DNA of 64,000 nt, from assembly GCA_021186555.1 (NCBI GenBank), contig JAJKFL010000007.1, positions 27,826,677 to 27,890,676 on the forward strand, given 5' to 3'. Origin of the DNA: Reticulitermes speratus (taxonomy: Eukaryota > Arthropoda > Insecta > Blattodea > Rhinotermitidae). This document shows positions 9,401-19,985 of the stretch, piece after piece. Position 1 is the stretch's first letter. Each line of letters opens with the position of its first letter. The translations under genes were made by a program, and so were the position numbers. The notes beneath the pieces were generated by a model. The model saw only the letters and a program-made list of their open reading frames with translations, did not search any database and had not been told where the DNA came from.

Positions 9401-10799
9401 TATAACTCATTTTGTTGTTGTTGTTGAAATCTGTAACACTTTTGATAGTCGTAGTCTTTTCCAAAACCCTGTTACAAATTTTCCAAAACTTTAAGCGTTT
9501 AATTCTTTCTTGGCTTTGTTAAAAATGGATCGTCCCTGCTATGTCCCTCACCTGCTAAGCAAATATCAGCAGCCGAGTAGATGGTTACGTCATTTACATT
9601 AATATTCAAGAAACTGTCTCCACATGCAATCTGGTAGCCAGCTGCCTCAGTGTATTTCTTGTCCTCCAGTTTGTGTGTCTGCTATTGGCCAGAACACTGA
9701 GCCGTGCTGCTCCAAGAACCGCCTTCTATATGCTTGTTCAAATCTTTCAAAAAGATGGAATATTAAATCAGTCTGCGTTAAATTCCTCATCTGCATCTAA
9801 AACTCTCGCAGGGTATAGCTACTGTAGCTACTTCTCATATTTTGCTTCTCGATTCCTGGCAGCATAAGCTGTACGTCAGAGCAAAAGTGTTATAAGGTAT
9901 CTGATTACAGGAGTATGGTTGCAGTTTTGTCGCCAGCTAAATTTGGTTAGACATGTCAATGTAAAATGTGAAATTGACCGAATGTCGAGAGGGAAAAATA
10001 ACAGTGTCTGAAAAATAAATTTATTTCGACGAAAAAAGGAAGTGAGAAATATATCAGGTGCTTTTACAGCAGCATCATTGTAATAAAAATGATGCCAACT
10101 CCGAACAAATTTCATAAAGGAAGAAAATGTTTATATACTTGCAAATTCCCACAATATTTTAGACAGAAAACTACTTAATTATTCCACTGAACATTGATGC
10201 AGTTGACAGATTTGGATATCGTGAAACACACATCGCCGCATCGTTGCTCTCAGAATCCATTTTTAATGAATTTCCGTAAAGAAATTGAATTCTCGTAATT
10301 ATATTATATTAGTCTCCTGGATTATAATAGGAAATACAGTTAGAGGTGGATACAGATAGACAGATATTGGCTCCAAAATGTCGAATCCTCTGCCAGGCTG
10401 CAGTGTCTCGTAAGGCAAAACATCACTATATCAACCTTCATCGCTTTGGAAACGTCATATATTTTAAATCTTCCGGTAGTCGTATTTATTTAATTCCAGC
10501 CGAATTTCTCGTAGCAGTCCGTAAGACACTAAATTTCGAGACACTTATAGCAGAATCGAGTCGATGTTAGAAGGGAATATCTTCAGTTTCACTAGACTTA
10601 ACCCGCGCAGTATGTCCGAGCTATACCAGGATTCTGTGCATAACGAATGGGTCTGCTTTGAAACACCTTATTGAGTCACAATGGATTCGACTGGACTCGA
10701 TTCAGTTGGTTTACCAGCAACCTTTAATGGGCTGGACATTATGGAGGAGATAAAGAGTACGTAATTATTTTTGGTTTGTCTGTATTTCTCAGCAAATAG
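9401..10799. other. Unassigned sequence
   Basis: No repeat or gene recognised. Short open frames at 9673-9867 and 10346-10570 (plus) are not similar to families I know. Confidence 0.45.
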
Positions 10800-10882
10800 T
10801 ATTTACGTATGGTGGGGAAAGAGTTCATACAGGGTTTTTGGTGTGGAAAACTTAGGGAGACCTCTTGGAAGACATAGGCATA
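10800..10882 (+). mobile_element. LINE-A copy, part 1 (interrupted)
   Basis: GGTGGGGAAAGAGTTCATAC to CTCTTGGAAGACATAGGCAT corresponds to the LINE-A section encoding [19 protein letters not shown]. The copy resumes at 11264 after a SINE-1 insertion. Confidence 0.85.
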
Positions 10883-11263
10883 ATTTAGTTAGTTTAGTTT
10901 TCCTCCTGTCGCTCCTTGCGGAGCATAGGGCCTCCTTTCAGAGGTTTCTTGGTCTGGAGGTGTGCATTCTGTAGTGAGTGACCAGTCCACTGACTGCACA
11001 AGTTATACTCATCCTGATATGACTGCCAGAGCCATCTAGCAGTCAATCAGGATACTTGGGTGAGAAATGGCCGCTGAATTTTGCTTACGAAACATCTCGA
11101 TTCATGCCCGTAAGGTTTTTTTACGTGTCGTAAATCTACGACATGGGACCGCCGGCTTTACTTCCCCTCCGAAGGAAGTTGTCCATCGACCTCGGCCGGG
11201 ATTGAACCCGCGAACCTTGGGTCCAGTGGCGAGCACGCTAACCACTAGTCCACCGAGGGCGAC
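10883..11263 (-). mobile_element. SINE-1 inserted in LINE-A, 11 bp target duplication
   Basis: Read on the minus strand, the tRNA-like head has an A box (TGGACTAGTGGTTAGCG, 11237-11253) and a B box (GGGTTCAATCC, 11199-11209). The body includes TTCCTTCGGAGGGGAAGTAA, CCCATGTCGTAGATTTACG and AGATGGCTCTGGCAGTC. ACATAGGCATA flanks it at 10872-10882 and 11264-11274, a target duplication inside LINE-A sequence. The second copy is at 19635-19972. Confidence 0.93.
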
Positions 11264-11460
11264 ACATAGGCATAGATGGGAGGATAATATTGAAATTGAT
11301 GTTCAAGAAATAGGTGGGGGATGCGTGCACTCGATTGATCTGGTTGAGGAAGGGACAAGTTGTAGGCTGTTGTGAATGCGGTAATGAACCTTCAGTTTCC
11401 ATAAAATGCGGGAATCTTTTCAAGAATGATTCTGCTTCATGGAGTTGGTTAGTTATTTGG
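11264..11460 (+). mobile_element. LINE-A copy, part 2
   Basis: This continues the copy broken at 10882: RWEDNIEIDVQEI is readable at about 11275-11312, followed by the untranslated tail and GGAGTTGGTTAGTTATTTGG. The SINE insertion is therefore younger than the LINE copy. Confidence 0.88.
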
Positions 11461-12727
11461 TTATATAGTGAATTTTATTGGGGAATACTCTTGGTAAACA
11501 TCTATTGGAAGACCAAAAAGTGTATAGTTTGTGAGGTTCGGAGGTTGCTGGAACTGGCAGAGGAAACTGTGAACTGACAGGTAGTTTTGGTAGTAGCAGT
11601 GTTAGATGTTCGGGTTCTGCCGTTACACATTTCCTTGCCTAGCGCCCCCTTTCTTAAGTCTTTCATGTCCTAAAACCCTCAGCCCACTAAGTCATCAGTA
11701 GTCGGCCTGTGAATCGAACATCCATCAATTCGAACCCTTTCCATCGCCTTCCATCTTGCTTGCTTCGGTTCTGTAACCTCCCCCTTCCTCCTACCGCCAT
11801 TCCCCTGCTCGCTGGGAATAATAAGCAGGTATATATGCATGTATATATGCTTCTCCATGGCATATTTTTATTACCCCGTAGCCTAGTATTATCTTGCGAC
11901 TTGCTCACCTGTGATTGGCTGATGGGGAAACAATGATTGCCTTATGACGACCAACTTTTAAGCCACTCCTTGGAACATGAAACTGCTTAGGATCCGCCTC
12001 TCATTTGCGTCGACTTCGTTCCCCCCTTAAACCCTTTTCATTTCTTAACGTTTTTATTTCTGTATTACATTATTTTCCAACACTGCCATTACGTCATAAT
12101 CCTGATTAAGCTCGAAACATTCCGATATAATGAAGCAGACCTGAATGTGAATTCAGGTTTCTGTACTTCAGTTATTTACTTGTACGCCCTCCCCAATTTT
12201 AAACATTTTTTATTGTAACGTTTGTCATTTGTCATGACTTACTTTATTTACAATTGAAGATGGCATGTAATTTTCCACAACAAAAAATTAAATTATATAA
12301 AATTTATTTTCTTCCCAATCTCCTTTATTCAGAAATATTTCATATCTATTAAAAATTAAATAGAATAAACTATTTAGTGGGAAATGCGCTTCTATCATTA
12401 CTGTATTTTGTCTCTACTTGTGTTTACATGTTTAATTACTTTCTTCAGCTCATTATTCACTCCTTGTAGTCTATGGTTCAACTAATACACAACACTTAAT
12501 TCGACTGTCTCCTCAGCCCTTATAATTTTATTTATTGCCACGAAAATGTGTTAAGAGTAGGTTACTTTATATAAGTTTCAGTACAGAAAGGTTTATTTGG
12601 TCACTCTCCTTTTAATGATTTCAAAGTTTGATATTAATTTAAAGAAACATGCTTCTCTTAGCACGTTTTATAGTAATGGAAAAAAAATTGTGTCAAAAGT
12701 TTGGAATACTTAACTTTAAATGCTGAG
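11461..12727. other. Unassigned sequence
   Basis: No gene recognised. A pyrimidine-rich part lies at about 11740-11810; the rest is AT-rich. Confidence 0.45.
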
Positions 12728-12888
12728 TGATGACAGTACCTGATTCTAGCTGATGACAGTACCTGATTCTAGCTGATGACAGTATCTGATTCTAGCTGAT
12801 GACAGTACCTGATTCTAGCTGATGACAGTACCTGATTCTAGCTGATGACAGTATCTGATTCTAGCTGATGACAGTACCTGATTCTAGC
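12728..12888. repeat. 23 bp tandem array, seven units
   Basis: Seven exact-length units of TGATGACAGTACCTGATTCT plus AGC. Units 3 and 6 share a C-to-T change (ATCTG for ACCTG), a period-three higher-order pattern. No long open frame. Confidence 0.95.
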
Positions 12889-15599
12889 AGTCTTGTTTTC
12901 AGACATGAAGGAAGCACAGACTTTCGTCGTAAATGTCAGAGGTTCTGAGCGAGATATTTTTACATGCATCATGTGAACACGAAGTTCATATTAAATTAAC
13001 AGTGGTGTTACATGCCCCTTACACTATTTAAGGCATAAGAGTGGGCTGGAACTGTATGACTGTTCTTACATTCTAAGGTATTTTTTTTGCATAAATATAT
13101 ATCTGTATGCCACATAAAGACGTCCTTGTCATAAAGCCATGAATTCGAAAACTAGTCATACTCATTTGAAAGGGGAAAAAACACAGTGTATCTTTAATGG
13201 ACTTCTTCAGGCGATCAGAAACAAGAGTGGAGTTATAAGAGACTTTTTAATAAACATCAGAAATGCTTCTTAGATGGACGAATGAATACATCAAACGTAT
13301 CGTTTTCTTTAAATCCCCCAAGAGACACAGCAGTTTCTTTTTCCTTCAGAAAATGTTACAGAATATATTCATGTAGAATAAAGGACTTGTAGCCTCTCTT
13401 TTCTTTCCCCTGAAAGAGTGATAGAGGGGGGGAAGGGGGGGATTAATACCGATGCTGAAACACATGAAAGAAAAGACTATGGAATCACAATGGGACTGGT
13501 GCATACCGGATGTATGTTTGCCTTCTCTGCACTTATTGATATCATAATTTGTAAGAAAGCAGAGGAACTAACACAGTAAAATATAATGGAAAGAAAACTG
13601 AAAAAAATGGAGATGAGGAACCACTGTTCACTTTCATTTATTCTTTGTTACATTTTTCTGTAGCTTTCCATAAGAAAAGGAATTAAAGAAAATGTAATTT
13701 GGATTTGCTGTATTATTTACATCAAGACTTTTATATTTATCATTCTGTCGTAATCTTTCCTCCAATTTTCTTTTTCATGCAGATTCAATTTGCAGAGTTT
13801 TTTTTCTCATCTCCCTTTCGATTTTCCCCTCTCCTTTGATATACACATTCATGTTAAGAAATAGGAAGGATATTGGGATGAAAAGCGAAGTAGCAAGTCA
13901 TTGAGTAAATAGTGTTGCAAGTCATGACGGTAAGATATAACTGTAGGTTAGGTATATGAGACTGTGCAAAGGAACTGAAAGAAAGAAGGACAGAAATAAA
14001 TGTATTCAGAGACGAATGAATAGGAAAATATAGTAAGAAAAGGGAAGACTGAAGCAGAGATAAAAGAGACAAACATAAGCAAAAACAAATAAACAATGAG
14101 AGAGAATATAAAGATATACCAGAACAGAATGTAATAAAAAAACGATGGAGATACAGAAAATGAAGAAAGATGTTGGAATTTGTCGTTTATTCTTTTAAAT
14201 TATAACCATTGCTTCTTTTCCAATTGTCTGTCTTTCAGACATTTAAAAACACATAATAACGTTTATAATGTGAATCGACTTTCTACGGAAATTTCCTCCA
14301 AACACCATCGCTAATATTTCAGCAAAATAAACAAGGCTGAAGTACAGTTGTAATCGCTTAAATATTATCATATGCATGACACAGCTACTGCAATCAATGC
14401 CCGTTTATATGCAGAATTCAGTTTTCCTAAGTCTTTTAGCAGTAAGCGTTTTCCCTATCTGCCTTATACAACGCCGTTTCTGTCTGTGAAACTAACACCG
14501 GTGACGTCACAGTAACCGGTTTCCATTACAATACAGCTTCGTTTCTGAGTGACGTTACAACAATGTTAAGACTAGGGATATGTCGATATTAGGCGGTTGC
14601 TTCTTAGTCACCGGTTTGTATGGTTATGATAGACTTTAGTCGATATATCTTTCATCTGTAATTACTAAAACATTTCAAGTATTTCCTAATTGTATATAGT
14701 CTTATTCCGACAAATGTACATTTTATTGCAATATATTTCGGAGTGAGTTGTAGTTGTCGACATAATTTATTGTGCCATATAGTTGCATTTGTTATGTGTA
14801 ATTTCTCTTTTATGTTTTTATACTGATAAACATCTTTTGCTTGTCTGGCTACGACAAACGTTATGTTATTTTCTTGTACATTTTTCGGAATAAGACTATA
14901 TACAATAAAAATGAACGGTGAAAATAACATAAAGTTTATTTCCTAATTGTTTTTTACAATTATATTTAAGCAGTTAAGGTTAATTGAAATGTTAAATAGT
15001 GTTATTTATAAACTGAAAGCCTTTGATGCCATTGAAAATTGGTGTTTTGAATTAATAGTGAACGTATTTCCATGCCGTATCTTTATTCATTTTAATAGAA
15101 TTATTATTGAGTTTAGGTGTTTTACCAGAACTTTGTATACGCAAAAGATGTTACATGTGGTCAAAATTCAAATATTAATCACATAACCGAAACAATTAGA
15201 CGTTGTAATTTCAACGAGCAATGTGCTGGCAAATTCATAATTCGTAGCCAGTTTTAATACCGGTACCTAAGAAGCTATTAGTTTGCAGAAACCCGCAAAA
15301 TCTAATAAATTCTTAGGCCTATATTTTATTTCAGTGGTTCCTGAAATAAGGTTACAGAAGTGTGTCTTCCATTCTTCTTGGTACTACTGCCCGATTTAAA
15401 GCTTTGTCTCTTCTGCCTATGAATTTGTATCCTCTATTGACGTATACAGTAGAACTTCATAAATTGAAGGGCGACCGTAGTCAGTATCAGGAACACATTG
15501 AAGACTGACACAGACTGACCAAAGAAAAAAAATGAAAATACTTTCATTTTTTGATGTTCCCCGATTTCCGAAAAAGAAACAAAACATCAGTTCTGTTGG
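12889..15599. other. Unassigned AT-rich sequence
   Basis: I recognise no gene. A purine-rich tract (GAAAG, GAGA, AGAAAA) runs from about 13860 to 14165 on the plus strand. A palindromic TGACGTCA lies at 14502-14509 between two ACCGG motifs. Small open frames near 14652-15186 have AT-biased composition only. Confidence 0.4.
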
Positions 15600-15857
15600 A
15601 ATGTCTCCAGGTTTCTCCCTTTTGCCTCTCTGTTAAGAGTTGCTTTGAAGATGAAAATAAGTAAGCAACACTGGTGGAATGATACTTACACGTTAAAACC
15701 GAAACATTCGGAGAGAAACTTGTCCGAGAGATAATACATAAATAATAAGTCCCACATGAAATTCCTTGGATCGAATCCGGACCGGCCCTTGTAGGATGGA
15801 ACTGTAACCTCCGTGGTGAGGGGCCGGCATCTAACGACCTCAGCCATGGCACGGCCT
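15600..15857 (-). mobile_element. SINE-5, diverged
   Basis: On the minus strand the head starts GCCGTGCCATGGCTGAGGTC and passes into GGATTCGATCC (B box) and CCATGTGGGA-like sequence; the 3' part keeps CACCAGTGTTGC and CATCTTC. More diverged than other copies. The left boundary is soft: a weak repeat CAGACTGAC near 15511 and GAGACTGAC near 15861 could be the target duplication, which would extend the element to about 15520. Confidence 0.7.
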
Positions 15858-16508
15858 ACAGAGACTGACTTTGGTCTAAATTATGTGTAAACATTCCGTT
15901 TCTACGTCACAAAAAAAATTGTCATCGATATAAACACCAAACTGTTAATAGTAATAATGTAAATAACTTATATTTATTGTAAGAATTTAATGTGAGAAAG
16001 AATGGCGACAGTTAATATTGGGTCCTTAATTTCTATATGTTAAATGGTTTATCGAAATGTAGGTAGGTGTGCAGTTTGTTCAGTTAAATTTTATAGAAGC
16101 TAGACCAAAAAAATTGATGCTCCAAAAAATTACATTTTATTATCCGTTTCATGGCAATAAGTAATGATCCATTAGATTTAAAACCACAAAAATAGGCAAC
16201 ATTTTATGCACATGTTAATTGTAAGTACAGGAACAATGGGAAAGTGTGTGACTATGTCTGAACTTTGACCGATATAACGTGGATGTTACTTGTACTGGTG
16301 TAACTTATAAAGGTGTAATTAATTTTGTATTAATTTAATTTTGGTTTATATAAAGATTCTGTCAATAAACGGAGTCTGTATAGCGTCAGGTCATGGGATA
16401 GTTGAATAATAAGTTAGAAAACATGTAGAAGGAAGCAGTCACTTCTTGATTTAAGGTACTGCACCGACAGTTTGCTGGAGAGATTGAGAAAACCAGAAAA
16501 CCTGTCAA
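15858..16508. other. Unassigned AT-rich sequence
   Basis: Nothing recognised. Confidence 0.4.
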
Positions 16509-16675
16509 TGTTTTATCACCAACTAAATGCACTTTATTAAAAAAACCTATATAAGGTTTCCTCAAAACGTTCTAAAAAAACCTCTACATATGTTTCGGCT
16601 TCCTTGAAGCCATCCTCAGGGGGTGTCATACAACTGCACTTATTTAAAAAAGTGTATTTAGTTGGTGATAAAACA
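16509..16675. mobile_element. Fold-back element FB2
   Basis: The terminal inverted repeat TGTTTTATCACCAACTAAAT (16509-16528) returns, complemented, at about 16656-16675. It encloses a hammerhead-like motif on the minus strand (16581-16624). After the right end come AAAAAATGCACGGTGATTTT and AGAATAAAA, a segment repeated downstream of FB3 at about 18556-18592. No coding potential. Confidence 0.8.
16581..16624 (-). ncRNA. Hammerhead-ribozyme-like motif in FB2
   Basis: Minus strand: ACCCC, core CUGAGGA, U, hairpin GGCUUCAAGGAAGCC, GAA, ACAUAUGU (stem III), A, then GAGGU. Stem I pairs four of five positions (one C-A mismatch). The same layout occurs at 18393-18434 and 45873-45912. Confidence 0.45.
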
Positions 16676-17863
16676 TGATTAGTGAAAAAAATGCACGGTG
16701 ATTTTAGAATAAAATTAAGAAAACCCGTATTTCCGAATAGTGTGTCTCCCCGGCTGTATATAAACCATGTATTTTCTGCATACGAAATAGGAGTACCAGC
16801 TACTCGGCCACGACGTTTGGAGTGTAGTAGTTAAAATACTGTTTTTTGCTACCTTCAACGTTGAAGTATTTGAAGGAAATTAAATGAAAATGTCTTCTTC
16901 CCTGAAGTTCTTATTCTATATTATATGAATCCCTATATTTGGACAGAATACACCTTTATGGAACACACTATAAAAACAATAAATCTAGTCACCCTCTGGA
17001 CATATTCACCCCCTGTCGCCCTTACTCTTATCAGGTTTACAGTTGTGACTTTTTCGCCGATAAAACATAGAAACTCCGTTCAATTCTCCCTGCAAGTGGA
17101 TGATGCTTAAAACTAAATATTATATAAAAGAAAGATCCTCCTTTGTACCGTCACATTACTGAGGAGTATAGGGGAAATGTTATGGCAGCCCTACAATGAT
17201 GATAACTTCCCATACATAAAAATAAATAGCTTGAGCTAACATATTTTTTTCTTGGCGTGGAAATGATTGCGTAGTGATGGGGTAGGTGGGTGAAGTAGCG
17301 CCCCTAGCAATCTATATAAAGGGAGGTAGGTGACTATCAAAATATATCCAGTCATAGCCTTGTTCTTTTCTTTTTTTTCCCCCCTTCTTTCCATTTGATC
17401 CAGTTACAGCCGTCTTTCCTATAAAAGTCAGTTGACATAACACATACATTAAATCTCCCAGCAAAAATAAATGGATAGAGGAAACAGAAGGGGATGAGAA
17501 GGGTGAGTTTTTAGGGGTGTCTGTCGCTTAGCTTATAACCTTTCTCGAATCAACAAGCCCGAAGTGTACAAGCGGTCAGTTCTTGCTGACACATCTAATG
17601 ATCATCAGAGGTGGAATTAATGTAACGTGGGTTCCACAAAAGTTTCCCTAGCTTGAAGCAATGCTTAGGCGTGTTTCTTAATTGACTGAATGTCAGATAA
17701 TTCCATTTAAAATGTATAGCGCCTGGGAATGATAATTATAACAGATTTTATTATGGAAGATGTGTTGCCTTTCACTGCCGAATATATCTTCACATCTCCT
17801 CTCTGCATACCCACAATTGAAATGCATATGGATATAATATTTGTCGGTTTATAAGCACGATAG
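16676..17863. other. Unassigned sequence
   Basis: Apart from the FB2-associated tail at 16680-16722, nothing is recognised. Confidence 0.4.
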
Positions 17864-18105
17864 AGTTGATTTCAGGCTTCCGCCGCGATGTAGATGACAT
17901 GTGCCTCTTCTTGGATATTACGCAACGTCGAGTGGTAGTCCTTTACCGACGTTTCGTGATAACGTATCGGTTCCATCTTCAACGACCAAGAAGTCAACTT
18001 CTTGGAGACTTCTTGACCCTTGAAGATGGGACCGATACGTTGACCCAAAACGTCGGGTACAGAACTACCACTGAACGCTACGTAATATCCCAGAAGAGCG
18101 CAGAT
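17864..18105. mobile_element. Fold-back element, family FB-A (second two-armed copy)
   Basis: Two inverted arms share ATATTACGCAACGTCGAGTG, GTAGT.C..TACCGACGTTT and GTATCGGTTCCATCTTCAA with their complements on the right, ending in AGAGCGCAGATCTCA. Same family as 3588-3842. A short arm-to-arm spacer carries a repeated AAGAAGTC..CTTCTTG. Confidence 0.8.
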
Positions 18106-18314
18106 CTCAAGATAAAGTTGACTGTCGCTCTGAGAAAATCATGTATTTTATAATGAGGATAGATAATGAAGACGTTGAAGATAATATTTGAAACGAAGAA
18201 GAGTTATTGTGAAAAAGAATTGTAGGAATGCTGCCAATAGCTTCACATTGTATTATTACACAGTGGCTTTACAGCAATTAAATGAGGGATAAGCCGGGCG
18301 TAACATATAGCTAC

Positions 18315-18555
18315 TATAGACAATGTTTTTCACCAACTAATTGCACTTGTTATAACAACACTAAAATATTCTAAAACTGTTTGATAAAAAAACCCCGACA
18401 TGTTTCGGCTCACTAACGAGCCATCCTCAGGGGGTCACAACTGACTGATGGTTCGTTGGTGAGCCGAAACATGTCGGGGCTTTTTATCAAACAGTTTTAG
18501 AATATTTTAGTGTTTTTATAACAAGTGCATTTAGTTGGTGAAAAACATTGTCTAT
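18315..18555. mobile_element. Fold-back element FB3, ~115 bp near-perfect arms
   Basis: From TATAGACAATGTTTTTCACC at the left to its complement at the right, the two arms differ at only a handful of positions and could form a hairpin of about 240 bases. Each arm ends internally in the hammerhead-like block; the left is intact, the right has lost two core bases (CTGATGG). The ends CACCAACTAAATGCACTT are those of FB2. Confidence 0.9.
18393..18434 (-). ncRNA. Hammerhead-ribozyme-like motif in FB3 (best copy)
   Basis: Minus strand: GACCCC, core CUGAGGA, U, hairpin GGCUC..GAGCC, GAA, ACAUGU (two-pair stem III with loop AU), C at the cleavage position, then GGGGUU. Stem I is CCCC paired with GGGG, plus A-U and G-U. 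The base between core and stem II is extra relative to the canonical hammerhead. Confidence 0.5.
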
Positions 18556-18644
18556 ACTCGAAAAATGCACGATGAAAATAGAATAAAATATAGCTGCTAT
18601 GTTGAAAAGTAGGGGAGGCCACTTATTTTACATAGCCTTACAGG

Positions 18645-18720
18645 AGACTATATAGTTTCCGACGTATCGGAACAACCTATTGGTTCCATCTTCAAGGGCC
18701 AAGCCGTCTGAAAATAATAG
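18645..18720 (+). mobile_element. Single FB-A arm
   Basis: TTTCCGACGTATCGGAACAA, CCTATTGGTTCC and ATCTTCAAGGG match the inner part of an FB-A arm. The partner arm is missing. Confidence 0.65.
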
Positions 18721-19621
18721 ATATATTGGGGGAAATATATTGTGAAGTTCTCAGGTGAGTTCGATTGGTTAAACGCAAGGTCCAGTAGCTGACCTTCTAA
18801 TTCAATGCGGAACATTTCAGTTTCGTAAAATCAGAGAATTAACGAAGCTAATAATCATCAGCTGCTCACGATTGCCGTGTGCTACAACGTGTCAGTATGT
18901 TAGCTTTTCACGCCTTTTATTGAATGAAGCTATCAGTTGCTAATTTTACATAACGTCGGTGATAAACTAATCGTCATCATCTTCACCATCATCATCATTA
19001 TCATGAGCTGTGAAGTGTTAGGCGTAGTGCCTATTCTTTATCTCCCAAAGTGAAACTGGTCCTTCCATCTTTTCCTCGGTCGTCCTATGCTTCTCTTCCC
19101 CTTTGGCTTATATTTCAGTTCTTGTTTGGGTATCATGTTTGTGTCCATTGTCTCGGTGATAAAATTAATAAATTAATTAATTAATGGATAGCACATAGCA
19201 TTGATGGAACGACACAGGCACGGCAAAACCACAAAACTAGGACAATGGCGTGTCATTTTTACACAGTTGTGATTTAAGAGTTTAGCACGATAACTTGCGT
19301 GACATAGTCTTCCAATTGGGTGTCATAAATTTGGCCATTCGTATCGCAATTTAGGGAGATTCTTCTACGTAGATATATGGCATGATCCTCTTTATACACG
19401 TAGTTTTGTTTTTTGAAAATTCGCTAAAATATAACCCTAAAATTTCGTCATTCATCTTCGCTGATCCAATATTAACATCGGCCCCATATTTATTCAACCT
19501 ACAGCAAGAAAGTTTACGACTAAACCAACACTTACAAGGGATTTCGGTGTCAAAAATATAAATAATTTTAATAAATATAAAGGATAATGTAATCGTTAGG
19601 CACAGTGATTAGTAGAAAGTT
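18721..19621. other. Unassigned sequence
   Basis: No gene recognised. A TAAT-rich run lies at about 19164-19186. Confidence 0.4.
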
Positions 19622-19634
19622 ATAAATGTTAAAA

Positions 19635-19972
19635 GGGTAATACAAATCCGTAGCACCACTTCCTTCGGAGGGGAAGTAAAGCCGTCGGTCCCATGTCGTA
19701 GATTTACGGCATGTAAAAGAACCTTCGGGCATGAATAGAACTAGTAGTGTCCGTAAGCAAAATTCAAGCGGTCATTTCTCACCCAAGTCTCCTGACTGCC
19801 TGCCAGATGGCTCTGGCAGTCTCATCATGATCGAGCAAAACCTTGTGCGGTCAGTGAGCCGGTCACTCACTACAGAACGCACACTTACCGACCAGGAAAC
19901 CTTCGGGATGAAATCCCAAAAGAAGGAGGCTTTGGCCCACACCGGGCTGTAACGCCATGGAAGAAGAAGAAG
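19635..19972 (+). mobile_element. SINE-1 with 13 bp target duplication
   Basis: The body matches the SINE-1 copy at 10883-11263 in the other orientation (TTCCTTCGGAGGGGAAGTAA, CCCATGTCGTAGATTTACGG, TTCAAGCGGTCATTTCTCAC, AGATGGCTCTGGCAGTC). The tRNA-like head is missing or replaced, so the copy is 5'-truncated. It ends in a (GAA)n tail, and ATAAATGTTAAAA flanks it exactly at 19622-19634 and 19973-19985. Confidence 0.92.
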
Positions 19973-19985
19973 ATAAATGTTAAAA

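Noticed and set aside
12728..12888. CRISPR array
   Set aside because: Units are contiguous without spacers and the context is a eukaryotic genome.
13854..14096. Leu/Phe/Ser-rich open frame on the minus strand
   Set aside because: A by-product of a purine-rich tract; hydrophobic character reflects base composition, not a membrane protein.
14502..14509. TGACGTCA as a cAMP-response promoter element
   Set aside because: An isolated 8-base palindrome with no adjacent gene; it also occurs at 21404-21411. Such matches are expected by chance.
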